Made by a program: the position numbers and the translations under genes. The notes under the pieces are model-generated. The model was given only the letters and a program-made list of their open reading frames with translations, was not told the DNA's origin and made no database searches. A stretch of DNA of 64,000 nt, taken from NCBI RefSeq assembly GCF_049651805.1, contig NZ_JBASCU010000011.1:15793-79792 (forward strand), read 5' to 3'. The stretch is from Pseudolysinimonas_A sp049651805 (lineage in GTDB: Bacteria > Actinomycetota > Actinomycetes > Actinomycetales > Microbacteriaceae). Positions 43,531 through 51,796 of the stretch are shown here, in pieces (positions within the stretch are counted from its first letter, which is position 1; every line of letters starts with the position of its first letter).

Positions 43531-44503
43531 CTCCTCGCTCCACGCGCCGACCGCGCGTGCCAAGTCGACGGGATTGCACGTCGGCGACGCCGTTCCGGGC
43601 GTCGCGAAGACCGATCCGATCCTGGTGGCCGACGGCGTGCGTCGCACCTTCGGCGGTCTGACCGCGGTCGATGTCGAGCACCTCGAGATCCCGCGCAACG
43701 CGATCACGGCTCTGATCGGCCCGAACGGCGCCGGCAAGACGACGCTTTTCAACCTTCTGACCGGCTTCGACAAGCCCGACCAGGGCACCTGGACGTTCCA
43801 GGGCAACGGCATCTCGGGGGTACCCGCCTACAAGGTGTCCCGCCTCGGTCAGGTACGTACCTTCCAGTTGACGAAGGCGCTCGGCCTGCTCACGGTGCTC
43901 GACAACATGAAGCTCGGCGCCAAGGGTCAGCGCGGCGAGGGCTTCTTCTCGGCTCTCATCCCCGCTCTCTGGCGGCCGCAAGACAGCGAGATCGAAGAGC
44001 GCGCCATGGGGTTGCTCGAGAAGTTCAAGCTCGACACCAAGAAAGACGACTACGCCGCGAGCCTCTCCGGGGGCCAGCGGAAGCTGCTCGAGATGGCTCG
44101 CGCGCTCATGAGCGAGCCGTCGCTCGTCATGCTCGACGAGCCGATGGCCGGCGTGAACCCGGCGCTCACGCAGTCGCTGCTCGAGCACATCCTCGATCTG
44201 AAGGATCAGGGGATGACGGTGCTATTCGTCGAACACGACATGCACGTGGTGCGGCACATCGCCGACTGGGTGGTCGTGATGGCCGAGGGCAAGATCGTCG
44301 CTGAAGGCGATCCGACGAGCGTCATGAAGAACCCGGCTGTCGTCGACGCCTACCTGGGCGCGCATCAGGAACTCGACCTGGGCGTCGTCACCGGGCGGTT
44401 CTCGCCCGAGGAGGCGGATCCGACCACGGATGCGAAGGCCTCCGTCAAGGCGGACGCCGATGCGATCGCCGCCGCCGGAGCCCGAGAAGAGGACGCGAAA
44501 TGA
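43520..44503 (+). CDS. livG: ABC ATPase LivG
   Basis: 327 residues. Walker A is GPNGAGKTT, the signature is SLSGGQRKLLEMA and Walker B is LVMLDEP. Extensions at both ends (about 35 residues before and 40 after the core) exceed the usual 255-residue LivG; the C-terminal one is an Ala/Asp-rich tail. Overlaps livF by 4 bp. Confidence 0.95.
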   Translation: MSSDSSLHAPTARAKSTGLHVGDAVPGVAKTDPILVADGVRRTFGGLTAVDVEHLEIPRNAITALIGPNGAGKTTLFNLLTGFDKPDQGTWTFQGNGISGVPAYKVSRLGQVRTFQLTKALGLLTVLDNMKLGAKGQRGEGFFSALIPALWRPQDSEIEERAMGLLEKFKLDTKKDDYAASLSGGQRKLLEMARALMSEPSLVMLDEPMAGVNPALTQSLLEHILDLKDQGMTVLFVEHDMHVVRHIADWVVVMAEGKIVAEGDPTSVMKNPAVVDAYLGAHQELDLGVVTGRFSPEEADPTTDAKASVKADADAIAAAGAREEDAK

Positions 44504-45237
44504 CCGTGACCACGACCACCGCGACCGTCGTCGAGGTTACCGACGTCGTCGCCGGGTACCTGCCCGGCGTCAACATCCTCAACGGCTGCTCGCTCGTCGC
44601 CAAGCAGGGCGAGCTGATCGGCATCATCGGCCCGAACGGCGCCGGCAAGTCGACGCTGCTGCGTGCGATCTTCGGTCAGGTCAACGTCCGCAGCGGAACG
44701 GTGACGCTTGAAGGCGAAGACATCACCGGGCTCAAGGCGAACAAGCTGGTGTCGCGCGGAGTCGGCTTCGTGCCGCAGACGAACAACGTCTTCCCGAGCC
44801 TCACGATCGAAGAGAACCTGCAGATGGGGCTGTACCAGCGGCCGAAGGTCTACGCGGAGCGGCTGGAGTTCGTGACCGGCATCTTCGGCGAACTCGGCAA
44901 GCGGCTCAAGCAGCGCGCCGGCTCCCTATCCGGCGGCGAGCGCCAGATGGTCGCGATGTCAAGGGCTCTGATGATGGACCCGAAGGTCATGCTGCTCGAC
45001 GAGCCGTCGGCGGGTCTGTCGCCCGTGCGGCAGGACGAGGCCTTCATCCGCGTCTCGGAGATCAACCAGGCCGGTGTGACGACCATCATGGTCGAGCAGA
45101 ACGCCCGCCGCTGCCTGCAGATCTGCGACCGCGGTTACGTGCTCGACCAGGGCCGCGACGCCTACACGGGCACCGGCCGCGAACTGCTCAGCGACCCGAA
45201 GGTCACCGAGCTTTACCTCGGCACGCTCGGCGCGTAG
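44500..45237 (+). CDS. livF: ABC ATPase LivF
   Basis: 245 residues. Walker A GPNGAGKST, signature SLSGGERQMVAMSRAL and Walker B VMLLDEPSAGL are intact. It completes a full HMGF importer core. The stop overlaps a 16-bp perfect palindrome (45234-45249), and the operon ends at the hairpin at 45262-45293. Confidence 0.96.
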   Translation: MTVTTTTATVVEVTDVVAGYLPGVNILNGCSLVAKQGELIGIIGPNGAGKSTLLRAIFGQVNVRSGTVTLEGEDITGLKANKLVSRGVGFVPQTNNVFPSLTIEENLQMGLYQRPKVYAERLEFVTGIFGELGKRLKQRAGSLSGGERQMVAMSRALMMDPKVMLLDEPSAGLSPVRQDEAFIRVSEINQAGVTTIMVEQNARRCLQICDRGYVLDQGRDAYTGTGRELLSDPKVTELYLGTLGA

Positions 45238-45261
45238 AGCGCGCTCTACGACCACAACGAG

Positions 45262-45293
45262 GAAGCCCCCCGGCCCGAAGGCCGAGGGGCTTC
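45262..45293. terminator. Bidirectional terminator between livF and livK
   Basis: GAAGCCCC-C-CGGCC, tetraloop CGAA, then GGCCG-A-GGGGCTTC: a 14-bp stem with one mismatch, followed by T-rich sequence. It serves both livF (+) and livK (-). Confidence 0.85.
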
Positions 45294-45311
45294 TTCTAGT
45301 GCTCTACGGGC

Positions 45312-46592
45312 TTAGAGGGCGCCGTAGTTGTTGTCTTCACCGTAGACGTAGATGCCGATGGACGCCTCGGTCGGGTCGCCCACCTCGTCGAAGGTGATCG
45401 GGCCCGAGATGCCGTCGTAGTCGGCGACTCCACCGCTCAGGATGATGTCGGCGCACTCGGCGTAGGTCGAGCACTTCTCGCCGTCACCCGAACCGCCAGA
45501 GACTTCCTGGAGCTTCGCGGCAACCTCGACACCGTCGGTCGACCCGCCCGCGGCCAGCGAGGCCAGGGCGAGAAGGATGACGGCGTCGAACGACTCGGCC
45601 GCGTAGGAGTACTCGGTCAGCGCCTCGCCACCGTCGGCAGCGACCCACTCGTCGAGGGCCGCGGTGAACTCACCGAGGTCGCCGATCGAGAGGCCCGGCA
45701 GCGTTCCCTTGGCGCCCGTGAGGGAGCCGGCCGGGAAGTCTTCGCCGAAGTTCGACAGGTTGCCGTCGACGAAGTACAGCGTCGCCGGGTCGACCTGGCC
45801 GAACAGGCCCGGAAGGATGGTGCTGATCTCGGCGAACGTGATCAGCGCGATGGCGTCGGGGTCAGCCGCCAGCACCTCGCTGATCTGCGTGTCGAACGAG
45901 GTGTCACCCGTGTTGTACGTCGGGGCCGCGACGACCTCGCCACCGGCGGCCTCGAAGGCCTCGGTGACGTACTTCGCGAGTCCGGTGCCGTACGAGTCGT
46001 TCAGCACGATCATGCCGAGCGTCTGGTGGCCGTCTTCGGCGATCAGGTTGCCGAGCACCTCACCCTGCAGCACGTCCGACGGGGCCGTACGGAAGTACAG
46101 GCCGTTGTCGTCGTACGTGGTGAAGGCATCGGAGGTGTTGGCCGGCGAGAACTGGATGACGCCTTCGCCGACGACCTGGTCGATGAACTGCAGCGACGTG
46201 CCCGACGACGCGGCGCCGATGATGGCGGTCGGGTCGAAGCCCAGAATGCGCGGAGCCTCGGTCTCGTACGCCTTGTTGTCGGTGTTACCCGAGTCGCCGT
46301 ACTCGACCTCGACGGTCAGGCCCGTCGACTCGGCGTAGGCGTTGACCTCGCTGGCGGCGTAGCCGACACCGGCCTCTTCGGGCGGGCCGAGGAACGCGAG
46401 GTTACCCGTCTGCGGCAGCAGGGTGCCGAGGGTCATCGTGTAGTCGGCGATCGCTTCGGGCTCAGCCTCGGGCGTTGCGGTCGGGGCACAACCCGCGAGC
46501 ACGAGGGCGCCGGTCGCGAGAATCGCGATACCGCCCAACTTGCTCTTGAGGCCGCGCGACCGGAAGGCGGACGCCTTGGTCGTGATACTCAT
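45312..46592 (-). CDS. livK: Branched-chain amino-acid-type substrate-binding lipoprotein
   Basis: 426 residues. Lipoprotein signal with lipobox LVLAGC, then a periplasmic-binding-protein type I fold (LGTLLPQTGNLAFLGPPEEAG). Two Cys in KCSTYAEC near the C-terminus are likely disulphide partners. AAGGAG lies before ATG 46592. It is encoded tail-to-tail with livHMGF and has its own control region with three palindromes. It is the probable binding subunit for that importer. The true ligand (branched-chain amino acid, amide or urea) is not certain. Confidence 0.95.
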   Translation of the reverse strand: MSITTKASAFRSRGLKSKLGGIAILATGALVLAGCAPTATPEAEPEAIADYTMTLGTLLPQTGNLAFLGPPEEAGVGYAASEVNAYAESTGLTVEVEYGDSGNTDNKAYETEAPRILGFDPTAIIGAASSGTSLQFIDQVVGEGVIQFSPANTSDAFTTYDDNGLYFRTAPSDVLQGEVLGNLIAEDGHQTLGMIVLNDSYGTGLAKYVTEAFEAAGGEVVAAPTYNTGDTSFDTQISEVLAADPDAIALITFAEISTILPGLFGQVDPATLYFVDGNLSNFGEDFPAGSLTGAKGTLPGLSIGDLGEFTAALDEWVAADGGEALTEYSYAAESFDAVILLALASLAAGGSTDGVEVAAKLQEVSGGSGDGEKCSTYAECADIILSGGVADYDGISGPITFDEVGDPTEASIGIYVYGEDNNYGAL

Positions 46593-46623
46593 GTCACTCC
46601 TTGAGTGTTCTAAACAGGACAAG

Positions 46624-46748
46624 GACCGGACAGCGTCCGGTCAGTTGTTGCCACCGTAGTCCGGTAAAGGCTCTACAGCGCTTCCGGACGGTTACAGGCA
46701 TGTAACAGTGCGGAATCGTTACTTCGAGACTTCGGCTACTGTCGAAGT
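46624..46748. promoter_or_regulatory. Palindrome-rich control region upstream of livK
   Basis: Three inverted repeats lie in the 158-bp gap between the two binding-protein genes. GACCGGAC-AGC-GTCCGGTC (46624-46642) is in the likely livK leader. GTTACA-GGCA-TGTAAC is at 46691-46706. ACTTCGA-N14-TCGAAGT (46721-46748), directly after the upstream gene's stop, may be its terminator. The first two are operator-like or attenuator-like. Confidence 0.5.
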
Positions 46749-46750
46749 GC

Positions 46751-48010
46751 TCAGCCGACTGCCGTGGCCGTTCGCGCGTACTTGTTCTCGGCGTTGTAGG
46801 CGACGACAACGTACGTTCCGCGCTCCGGATCACCGTTCCCGTCGAGGTTCACCGAGCCGCTCACGCCGTCGTAGTCCACGTCGGGCTGCGACCGCAGCAC
46901 GTCGATGCACTCCCCGTAGCTCGTGCACTTGATGCCGCCCACGGATGCCGCCGCGAGCATCCGTGCGATCGAGGCACCGCCGTCGTCGCCCGCGAGTTCG
47001 GCGGCGAGCGCGGCGAGCACCGTCGCGTCGTACGCCTCGGCTGCATAGCGGAAGTCGATCACGCCAGGATCTTCTTGCTTGATCTTCGCCTGGAACGCCG
47101 CATCTGTCTCGGCTCCCTCAATGAGTCCGTTGACCCCATTGAGCAAGCCGGCAGGCAGCGCCTGCGAGTAATCGGCGAGGTTCTGACTCGTGAGCCAGAG
47201 CTTCGAACCCCCGAACCCGGCGGCGGAGAGTTGCGTGATGAGGGCCTTCGTCTGATCGCCGTTGTCGGGAGTGGCGAGCACGACGGCACCCGGCGCCGCC
47301 TCCTTCACCGTGGCGACCGCCTCGGCGAGATCCTCGGCGGAGGCGTCGGCGGCCACCTCGACGGCCTCGAGTTCGATGTCGATGCCCTCCAGGGCAGCGG
47401 CGAGCGCCGCCGAGAGCGACGACCCGAGGTCGTCGTCGCGGAAGACGACGGCGGCCGACTCGACGTCGCGGTCGGCGAACAGGTCGGCGAGCACGATCGC
47501 CTGATGCGGGTACGACGCGATCGTGCGGAAGAAGATGCCGTCATCGTCGAGCGCAGTCAGCTGGGGGTACGTCGCCGCTGGGGAGATGAGCGGGATGTCG
47601 GCGTCCGCGGCGAGACCGAGAAGCCGTTGCGACAGCACCGACGACGACGGGCCGACGACGACATCCACTCCCTGCCCGACGAGGTCGGCGAACGACTCTT
47701 CGACCTTCTGCGTCGTCGCGTCACCGGAGTCCCGGCTGACGACGACAACGGGAGTGCCGTTCACCCCACCCGCGGCGTTGATCTCCCGAACCGCGGCCTT
47801 GACCCCGGCGACCTGCGCCGGTCCGATGAAGGTGACTCCGCCGCTCGAGGGGAACAGGGTGCCGATCTTCAACTCCCCATCACCCGTCGGGGTCGGCGTC
47901 GGGGTGGGGGTCGGCGTCGGAGTGGGTGTTGCGGCTCCACAGCCGGCGAGCGCGACCAGCGCGGCGGCGGCGAGCGCCGTCGCGACGACTCGAGCAGAGG
48001 TGCGCGGCAT
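46751..48010 (-). CDS. Second substrate-binding lipoprotein, paralogue of LivK
   Basis: 419 residues. Lipobox LVALAGC is followed by a Pro-Thr dipeptide linker of about seven units and then the type I binding fold (KIGTLFPSSGGVTFIGPAQVAG). The C-terminal KCTSYGEC and VDYDGVSGSVNLDGNGDP align with the same places in the neighbouring LivK, so these are diverged duplicates. It may use the same LivHMGF core with a different ligand. It lies downstream of a small lipoprotein gene on the same strand. Confidence 0.93.
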   Translation of the reverse strand: MPRTSARVVATALAAAALVALAGCGAATPTPTPTPTPTPTPTGDGELKIGTLFPSSGGVTFIGPAQVAGVKAAVREINAAGGVNGTPVVVVSRDSGDATTQKVEESFADLVGQGVDVVVGPSSSVLSQRLLGLAADADIPLISPAATYPQLTALDDDGIFFRTIASYPHQAIVLADLFADRDVESAAVVFRDDDLGSSLSAALAAALEGIDIELEAVEVAADASAEDLAEAVATVKEAAPGAVVLATPDNGDQTKALITQLSAAGFGGSKLWLTSQNLADYSQALPAGLLNGVNGLIEGAETDAAFQAKIKQEDPGVIDFRYAAEAYDATVLAALAAELAGDDGGASIARMLAAASVGGIKCTSYGECIDVLRSQPDVDYDGVSGSVNLDGNGDPERGTYVVVAYNAENKYARTATAVG

Positions 48011-48083
48011 CCGGACTCCTTCTTCAGCGACTCCGCCACCCTACCGACCGCGCCAACGTGGTCGACGCAGGCGCGACGCCGAG

Positions 48084-48734
48084 TCAAAAGCGGGCGTCGA
48101 ACTCGTCGCAGGTCAAGTTCGGCGGCACCCAGGTGAACCAGGCGTCGGGGCACTCCTTCGCGACATTTCGAAGACCGTCTTCGCTGAAGGCCCGGATGAT
48201 CTCGGCCGTGTCGGTGCCGACATCGCTCAGGTCGAGCCACCACATGTCGGCGGCGGCGCAGCCGTCCTCGGGGATGGGGATCCCGGTGAGGGTGAGAACC
48301 GTCGTCGGCGTCCACTCGGTGTTCGCTCCGCCGTCGCCGATGTCCCAGAAGCCGCGGGTCGTCGCGACCGTGAAGGTCGCCGGCATCGCCCCGGTCGGCG
48401 GCACATCCCCACCCTGCGCGGAGGAGATCAACGTCTCTTCGGTGTAGCTGATGCTCGAACCGGCACTGGTGACGGTCACCCCCGCGGTCGGCCTGACGTC
48501 GCCGTCGCCGTTGGCGGAGAACGATTGAGAGACGTCGCAGCTGAACCCGCTGAGCGCGACCCCCATGAAGTCTCCGGTGATGACGGCGGAGTCCACCTCG
48601 AGGTCGTCACCCAGCCACGGGTCGATCTTCGCGTCCGCGGGCGGGTCCCCGGGACTGCTCGGGCCACTCGGGCTGGTGCAGCCGGCGAGCGCCGCGACGA
48701 TCAGGGCGGCGACGAGAGTGCGGGATGCGATCAT
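48084..48734 (-). CDS. Small secreted lipoprotein of unknown function
   Basis: 216 residues. Signal peptide with lipobox ALAGC, a Ser/Pro linker and a beta-rich domain with several Cys pairs. No family was recognised. ATG 48734 is preferred to 48743 because AGGA lies about 10 nt before it. The binding protein follows 73 bp downstream, so the two may be co-transcribed. Confidence 0.75.
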   Translation of the reverse strand: MIASRTLVAALIVAALAGCTSPSGPSSPGDPPADAKIDPWLGDDLEVDSAVITGDFMGVALSGFSCDVSQSFSANGDGDVRPTAGVTVTSAGSSISYTEETLISSAQGGDVPPTGAMPATFTVATTRGFWDIGDGGANTEWTPTTVLTLTGIPIPEDGCAAADMWWLDLSDVGTDTAEIIRAFSEDGLRNVAKECPDAWFTWVPPNLTCDEFDARF

Positions 48735-48780
48735 GACCGTCATCCTGGCCGCTCGCCTCCGCTGCCGTCGAGCCCTCTGC

Positions 48781-49707
48781 TCAGATTGGGTCGACGACCA
48801 CGCGACGCGGCGGTCGCGACGCGGCGATCATGTCGGCCGTCAACACGATGAGCGCCAGCCAGACCAGCCCGAATCCGATCCACCGCTCGGCGGGCATGGC
48901 CTCGTTCAGCACGAGCCAGCCGACGAGGAACTGCAGCACCGGCGTCAAGAACTGCGCCATCCCGAGCCCGACGAGCGGGATGCGACGCGCGCCAGCCGCG
49001 AAGAGCAGGAGGGGCACGGTGGTCACGACTCCTGCCGCCAGCATCGCGATGGTGTGGGCAGGTCCGTGGGCGCCGAATTCGAGCCCGCCGCCGACGGTGG
49101 CGACGAGCACGAGCTGCGCGACCGCGAGCGGAGCCAGCCACGCCGTCTCGAGCGTCAGCCCGGTGATCGCGTCGACCCGAGCGCCGACGACGCGCTTGAC
49201 GAGCCCGTAGGCGGCGAAGGTGACGGCCAGCACGATCGCGATCCAGGGGAACGACCCGTACCCGGCGACGATCACGACGATCGCGACGAGGGCGATCGCA
49301 AGCGCCGTCCATTGTGCAGGACGCAGCCGTTCGCGCAGCACGATCACGCCGAGCAGCACGGTGACGAGCGGGTTGATGAAGTAGCCCAGCGACGCCTCGA
49401 TGACGTGCCCGGTCAGCGCGGCGAAGATGTAGACGAGCCAGTTGAGATAGATCGCGATCGCAGCCACCAGCATGAGCAGCGACGTGCGGCGGTCGCGCAG
49501 CAGGTCGACGAGCGGGTGCCAGGCACGCGTGATCGCGATGAGCAACACGCACAGCACGAGCGACATGAGGATGCGGAACGCGACGACCTCGAAGGCGCTC
49601 GCCGGCGCGAGGGCGATGAAGTACAGCGGGAAGCCGCCCCAGATGGCGTACGCGGCGATCGCGTAGAGGAATCCGGTACGGCTCTGCGCGGGCGGAGCGG
49701 ACGGCAC
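48781..49707 (-). CDS. rarD: RarD-type EamA-family permease
   Basis: 308 residues with ten membrane helices in two EamA repeats. The RarD hallmarks YAIWGGFPLYF, NWLVYIFA and EASLGYFINPL are present. Substrate unknown (RarD is named for chloramphenicol sensitivity in other species). The start is GTG. It follows groES after a strong terminator, so it needs its own promoter. Confidence 0.92.
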   Translation of the reverse strand: MPSAPPAQSRTGFLYAIAAYAIWGGFPLYFIALAPASAFEVVAFRILMSLVLCVLLIAITRAWHPLVDLLRDRRTSLLMLVAAIAIYLNWLVYIFAALTGHVIEASLGYFINPLVTVLLGVIVLRERLRPAQWTALAIALVAIVVIVAGYGSFPWIAIVLAVTFAAYGLVKRVVGARVDAITGLTLETAWLAPLAVAQLVLVATVGGGLEFGAHGPAHTIAMLAAGVVTTVPLLLFAAGARRIPLVGLGMAQFLTPVLQFLVGWLVLNEAMPAERWIGFGLVWLALIVLTADMIAASRPPRRVVVDPI

Positions 49708-49732
49708 CGACTCAACCTACTCCGGGTATGCG

Positions 49733-49771
49733 GAAGGCCCCGCCCGATGCTTCTCGGGAGGCGGGGCCTTC
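49733..49771 (-). terminator. Intrinsic terminator after groES
   Basis: GAAGGCCCCGCC...GGCGGGGCCTTC with a nested CCCGA/TCGGG stem; it begins 9 bp after the groES stop on the reverse strand. Confidence 0.85.
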
Positions 49772-49779
49772 TCAGAGTG

Positions 49780-50073
49780 TTAGCCGATAACGGCAAGCAC
49801 GTCGCGCGCCGACAGCACGAGCAGGTCGTCGCCGCCGAACTTCACCTCGGTGCCGCCGTACTTGGAGTAGATGACCTTGTCGCCGACCTTGACGTCGAGC
49901 GGGACGCGGTTGCCGTTGTCGTCGATGCGACCCGGTCCGACCGCGACGACTTCGCCCTCCTGGGGCTTCTCCTTCGCGGTGTCGGGGATGACGAGTCCCG
50001 ACGCGGTGACCTGCTCGGCGTCGACCTGCTTGATGACGATGCGATCCTCGAGCGGCTTGATGGAGACCGACAC
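49780..50073 (-). CDS. groES: Co-chaperonin GroES
   Basis: 97-residue Hsp10 lid of the chaperonin. The conserved IKPLEDRIVIK start, the mobile loop around ASGLVIPDTAKEKP and the C-terminal LSARDVLAVIG are intact. GTG 50073 is chosen by family alignment, and AGAGGTC lies 5 nt before it. It is followed by a terminator and not by groEL, the common actinobacterial case where a groEL lies elsewhere. Two CIRCE operators control it. Confidence 0.97.
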   Translation of the reverse strand: MSVSIKPLEDRIVIKQVDAEQVTASGLVIPDTAKEKPQEGEVVAVGPGRIDDNGNRVPLDVKVGDKVIYSKYGGTEVKFGGDDLLVLSARDVLAVIG

Positions 50074-50116
50074 TGGATGACCTCTTTCTAAAAGACCCTG
50101 CTGCTGAAAGTTTGAG

Positions 50117-50143
50117 TTGGCACAGTCCGACTGAGAGTGCCAG
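50117..50143. promoter_or_regulatory. CIRCE element 1 (proximal, diverged)
   Basis: TTGGCACAG-N9-GAGTGCCAG. It keeps the CIRCE spacing (TTAGCACTC-N9-GAGTGCTAA) with 13 of 18 arm positions matching. It covers the expected transcription start of groES, so HrcA binding would block initiation. Confidence 0.75.
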
Positions 50144-50148
50144 AGACA

Positions 50149-50177
50149 ACCATAGCGTTTCGTTAGCAGTCGTTCAA
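50149..50177 (-). promoter_or_regulatory. groES promoter
   Basis: Reverse strand: TTGAAC (50172-50177) and TATGGT (50149-50154), spacer 17 nt. It is sandwiched between the two CIRCE elements. Confidence 0.65.
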
Positions 50178-50189
50178 CGCGAGTGCCAA
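50163..50189. promoter_or_regulatory. CIRCE element 2 (distal, near-consensus)
   Basis: TTAGCAGTC-N9-GAGTGCCAA matches the HrcA operator consensus at 16 of 18 arm positions. It overlaps the -35 of the groES promoter and lies 26 bp before the divergent methyltransferase gene. Confidence 0.9.
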
Positions 50190-50214
50190 TCTCGGTGAGG
50201 GGGAGAATGGCCGA

Positions 50215-51390
50215 ATGGATGTCGACGACCTGCGCCGCCTGCTCTCCCCGGAGGGGCTGCGGTTGCTCGACGAGGTCGGCGAACTTCAGCAGAGCGCCGA
50301 TGTCGTGCGCACCGTCTCCCGGTTGCGGGCGGCCGGGCACGACGGCGGTCTCGTGGCGGCGGTGCTCGAGCAGGCCCGGCTGCGGTCGCGGGCTCGCGCG
50401 AAGTTCGGCGACTTCGCCGACCGGATGCTGTTCACCCCCGTCGGTCTCGAACAGGCGACTCGGCTGCGCGTGGCGGCGCTGCACGCCGGGCGCTTCGCCG
50501 ACGCCGACATCGACGTCATCGCCGACCTGGGCTGCGGCATCGGTGCGGATGCGATGGCGATCGCCGCTCTCGACCTCGGCGTCGTGGCGGTCGAGCGCGA
50601 CGAACTGACCGCCGCGGTCGCGGCCTTCAACCTGGCGCCCTTCCCGTCGGCACGCGTCGAACTCGGGAATGCCGAGGACGTCGACCTCGCCGGAGTGGGC
50701 GCGGTCTGGCTCGACCCGGCTCGCCGCGACGGAACGACCCGCCTCACCGATCCGAGCGACTGGTCGCCTTCGCTCGACTGGGCGTTCGAACTCGCTGATC
50801 GGCTGCCGACGGGAATCAAGCTCGGCCCCGGCATCGATCGCGAGCTCATCCCCGACACGAGCGAGGCGCAGTGGATCTCGGTCGACCGCGAAGTGGTGGA
50901 ACTGGTGCTCTGGTCGGGCTCGCTGGCGCGCCCCGGCATCCGTCGCGCCGCGGTGGTGCTCGGCGGCGGCGGAATCTCGGAGCTCAGCGCCCCGGCCGAC
51001 TCCCCCGACGCCGACACGGGCGACCTGGATGAGTACCTGATCGAACCCGACGGAGCGGTCATCCGGGCCCGGCTCATCGGCGACCTCGCCCGCAGCCTCG
51101 GCGGCCGGATGCTCGACCCGACGATCGCCTGGATCACGGCATCCGAACCTCCCGCGACCCCGTTCGGTCAGTCGTTCCGGGTGTTGGAGCGGATGCCGCT
51201 CGACGTGAAGACCCTGAAGCGCGCACTCGCCGCGCGCGGCATCGGCACGCTGGAGATCAAGAAGCGTGGGGTCGACATCGACCCCGCCGCGTTCCGCAAG
51301 AAGCTGTCACTCGCGGGCGACGCGAGCGCCACCCTGGTGCTCACCAGGATCGCCGGCTCGCGCACCGCGATCCTGGTCGAGCGCCTCTGA
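50215..51390 (+). CDS. SAM-dependent methyltransferase with THUMP-like domain
   Basis: 391 residues. The class I fold begins near residue 95, with motif I ADLGCGIGADAMA and the motif IV-like LDPARR. The C-terminal 80 residues resemble the THUMP-like domain found in this actinobacterial family (FRVLERMPLDVKTLKRAL). It is presumably an RNA methyltransferase, but target unknown. GAGGGGGAG precedes the ATG. It is divergent from groES, and the CIRCE 2 site might also affect it. Confidence 0.85.
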   Translation: MDVDDLRRLLSPEGLRLLDEVGELQQSADVVRTVSRLRAAGHDGGLVAAVLEQARLRSRARAKFGDFADRMLFTPVGLEQATRLRVAALHAGRFADADIDVIADLGCGIGADAMAIAALDLGVVAVERDELTAAVAAFNLAPFPSARVELGNAEDVDLAGVGAVWLDPARRDGTTRLTDPSDWSPSLDWAFELADRLPTGIKLGPGIDRELIPDTSEAQWISVDREVVELVLWSGSLARPGIRRAAVVLGGGGISELSAPADSPDADTGDLDEYLIEPDGAVIRARLIGDLARSLGGRMLDPTIAWITASEPPATPFGQSFRVLERMPLDVKTLKRALAARGIGTLEIKKRGVDIDPAAFRKKLSLAGDASATLVLTRIAGSRTAILVERL

Positions 51391-51392
51391 GT

Positions 51393-51428
51393 CGGCTCAG
51401 TGGGGATAGCCGGCTCAGTAGGGATAGC
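51393..51428 (+). repeat. 18-bp tandem duplication at the DUF4190 gene end
   Basis: CGGCTCAGTGGGGATAGC (51393-51410) is followed by the same 18 bp with one change (51411-51428). The second copy carries the stop codon of the reverse-strand gene. Confidence 0.85.
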
Positions 51429-51792
51429 TCGAGTACGCGCCCATGGTCCCCATCCAGGCGAAGAAGATGATCAAGCCGATGATGTAGAGCACGGCGATGG
51501 CCGTGAACACGTAGCCGATGATGAGGCCGGCGAGGGCCAGACCGCGCCCGCCTTCGCCGGTGCGCTTGATCTGGTTGAGCGCGATGTGGCCGCAGATGAT
51601 GCCGCCGATCGGCACGAGGAACCCGAGAATGAGCGCGATGATCGCGAGGGTGTTGGTCGGCGGGGCGTAGTAGCCGGGGGTCGGCGTCTGCCCGTAGGCG
51701 GGGTAGGCCGGCTCGGCGGCCGGCGTGGCCGGAGGTGGCGTGGTGCCCTCCGGGGTGGGGACGGGCGGAACCGGGGGCTGAGCATCGGTCAT
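51415..51792 (-). CDS. DUF4190 membrane protein with Pro-rich N-terminus
   Basis: 125 residues. A Pro/Ala/Tyr-rich N-terminal half (typical of actinobacterial cell-envelope proteins) is followed by two membrane helices with CGHIALNQIKRTGEGG between them, the DUF4190 signature. ATG 51792 follows the tsaD stop by 4 bp, so it ends the tsa operon. Function unknown. Confidence 0.88.
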   Translation of the reverse strand: MTDAQPPVPPVPTPEGTTPPPATPAAEPAYPAYGQTPTPGYYAPPTNTLAIIALILGFLVPIGGIICGHIALNQIKRTGEGGRGLALAGLIIGYVFTAIAVLYIIGLIIFFAWMGTMGAYSSYPY

Positions 51793-51796
51793 GGGC

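Noticed and set aside
45234..45249. Perfect 16-bp palindrome GTAGAGCGCGCTCTAC at the livF stop
   Set aside because: Noted in the livF entry but not promoted: it lies at the end of a coding sequence next to a clear terminator, with no sign of an operator role.
47890..47935. Short-period repeat that might be a microsatellite or CRISPR-like array
   Set aside because: It encodes the Pro-Thr linker of a lipoprotein; it has a 6-bp period and no spacers.
48565..50091. 508-codon + strand open frame opposite rarD and groES
   Set aside because: Shadow of RarD and GroES, whose motifs are intact on the other strand.
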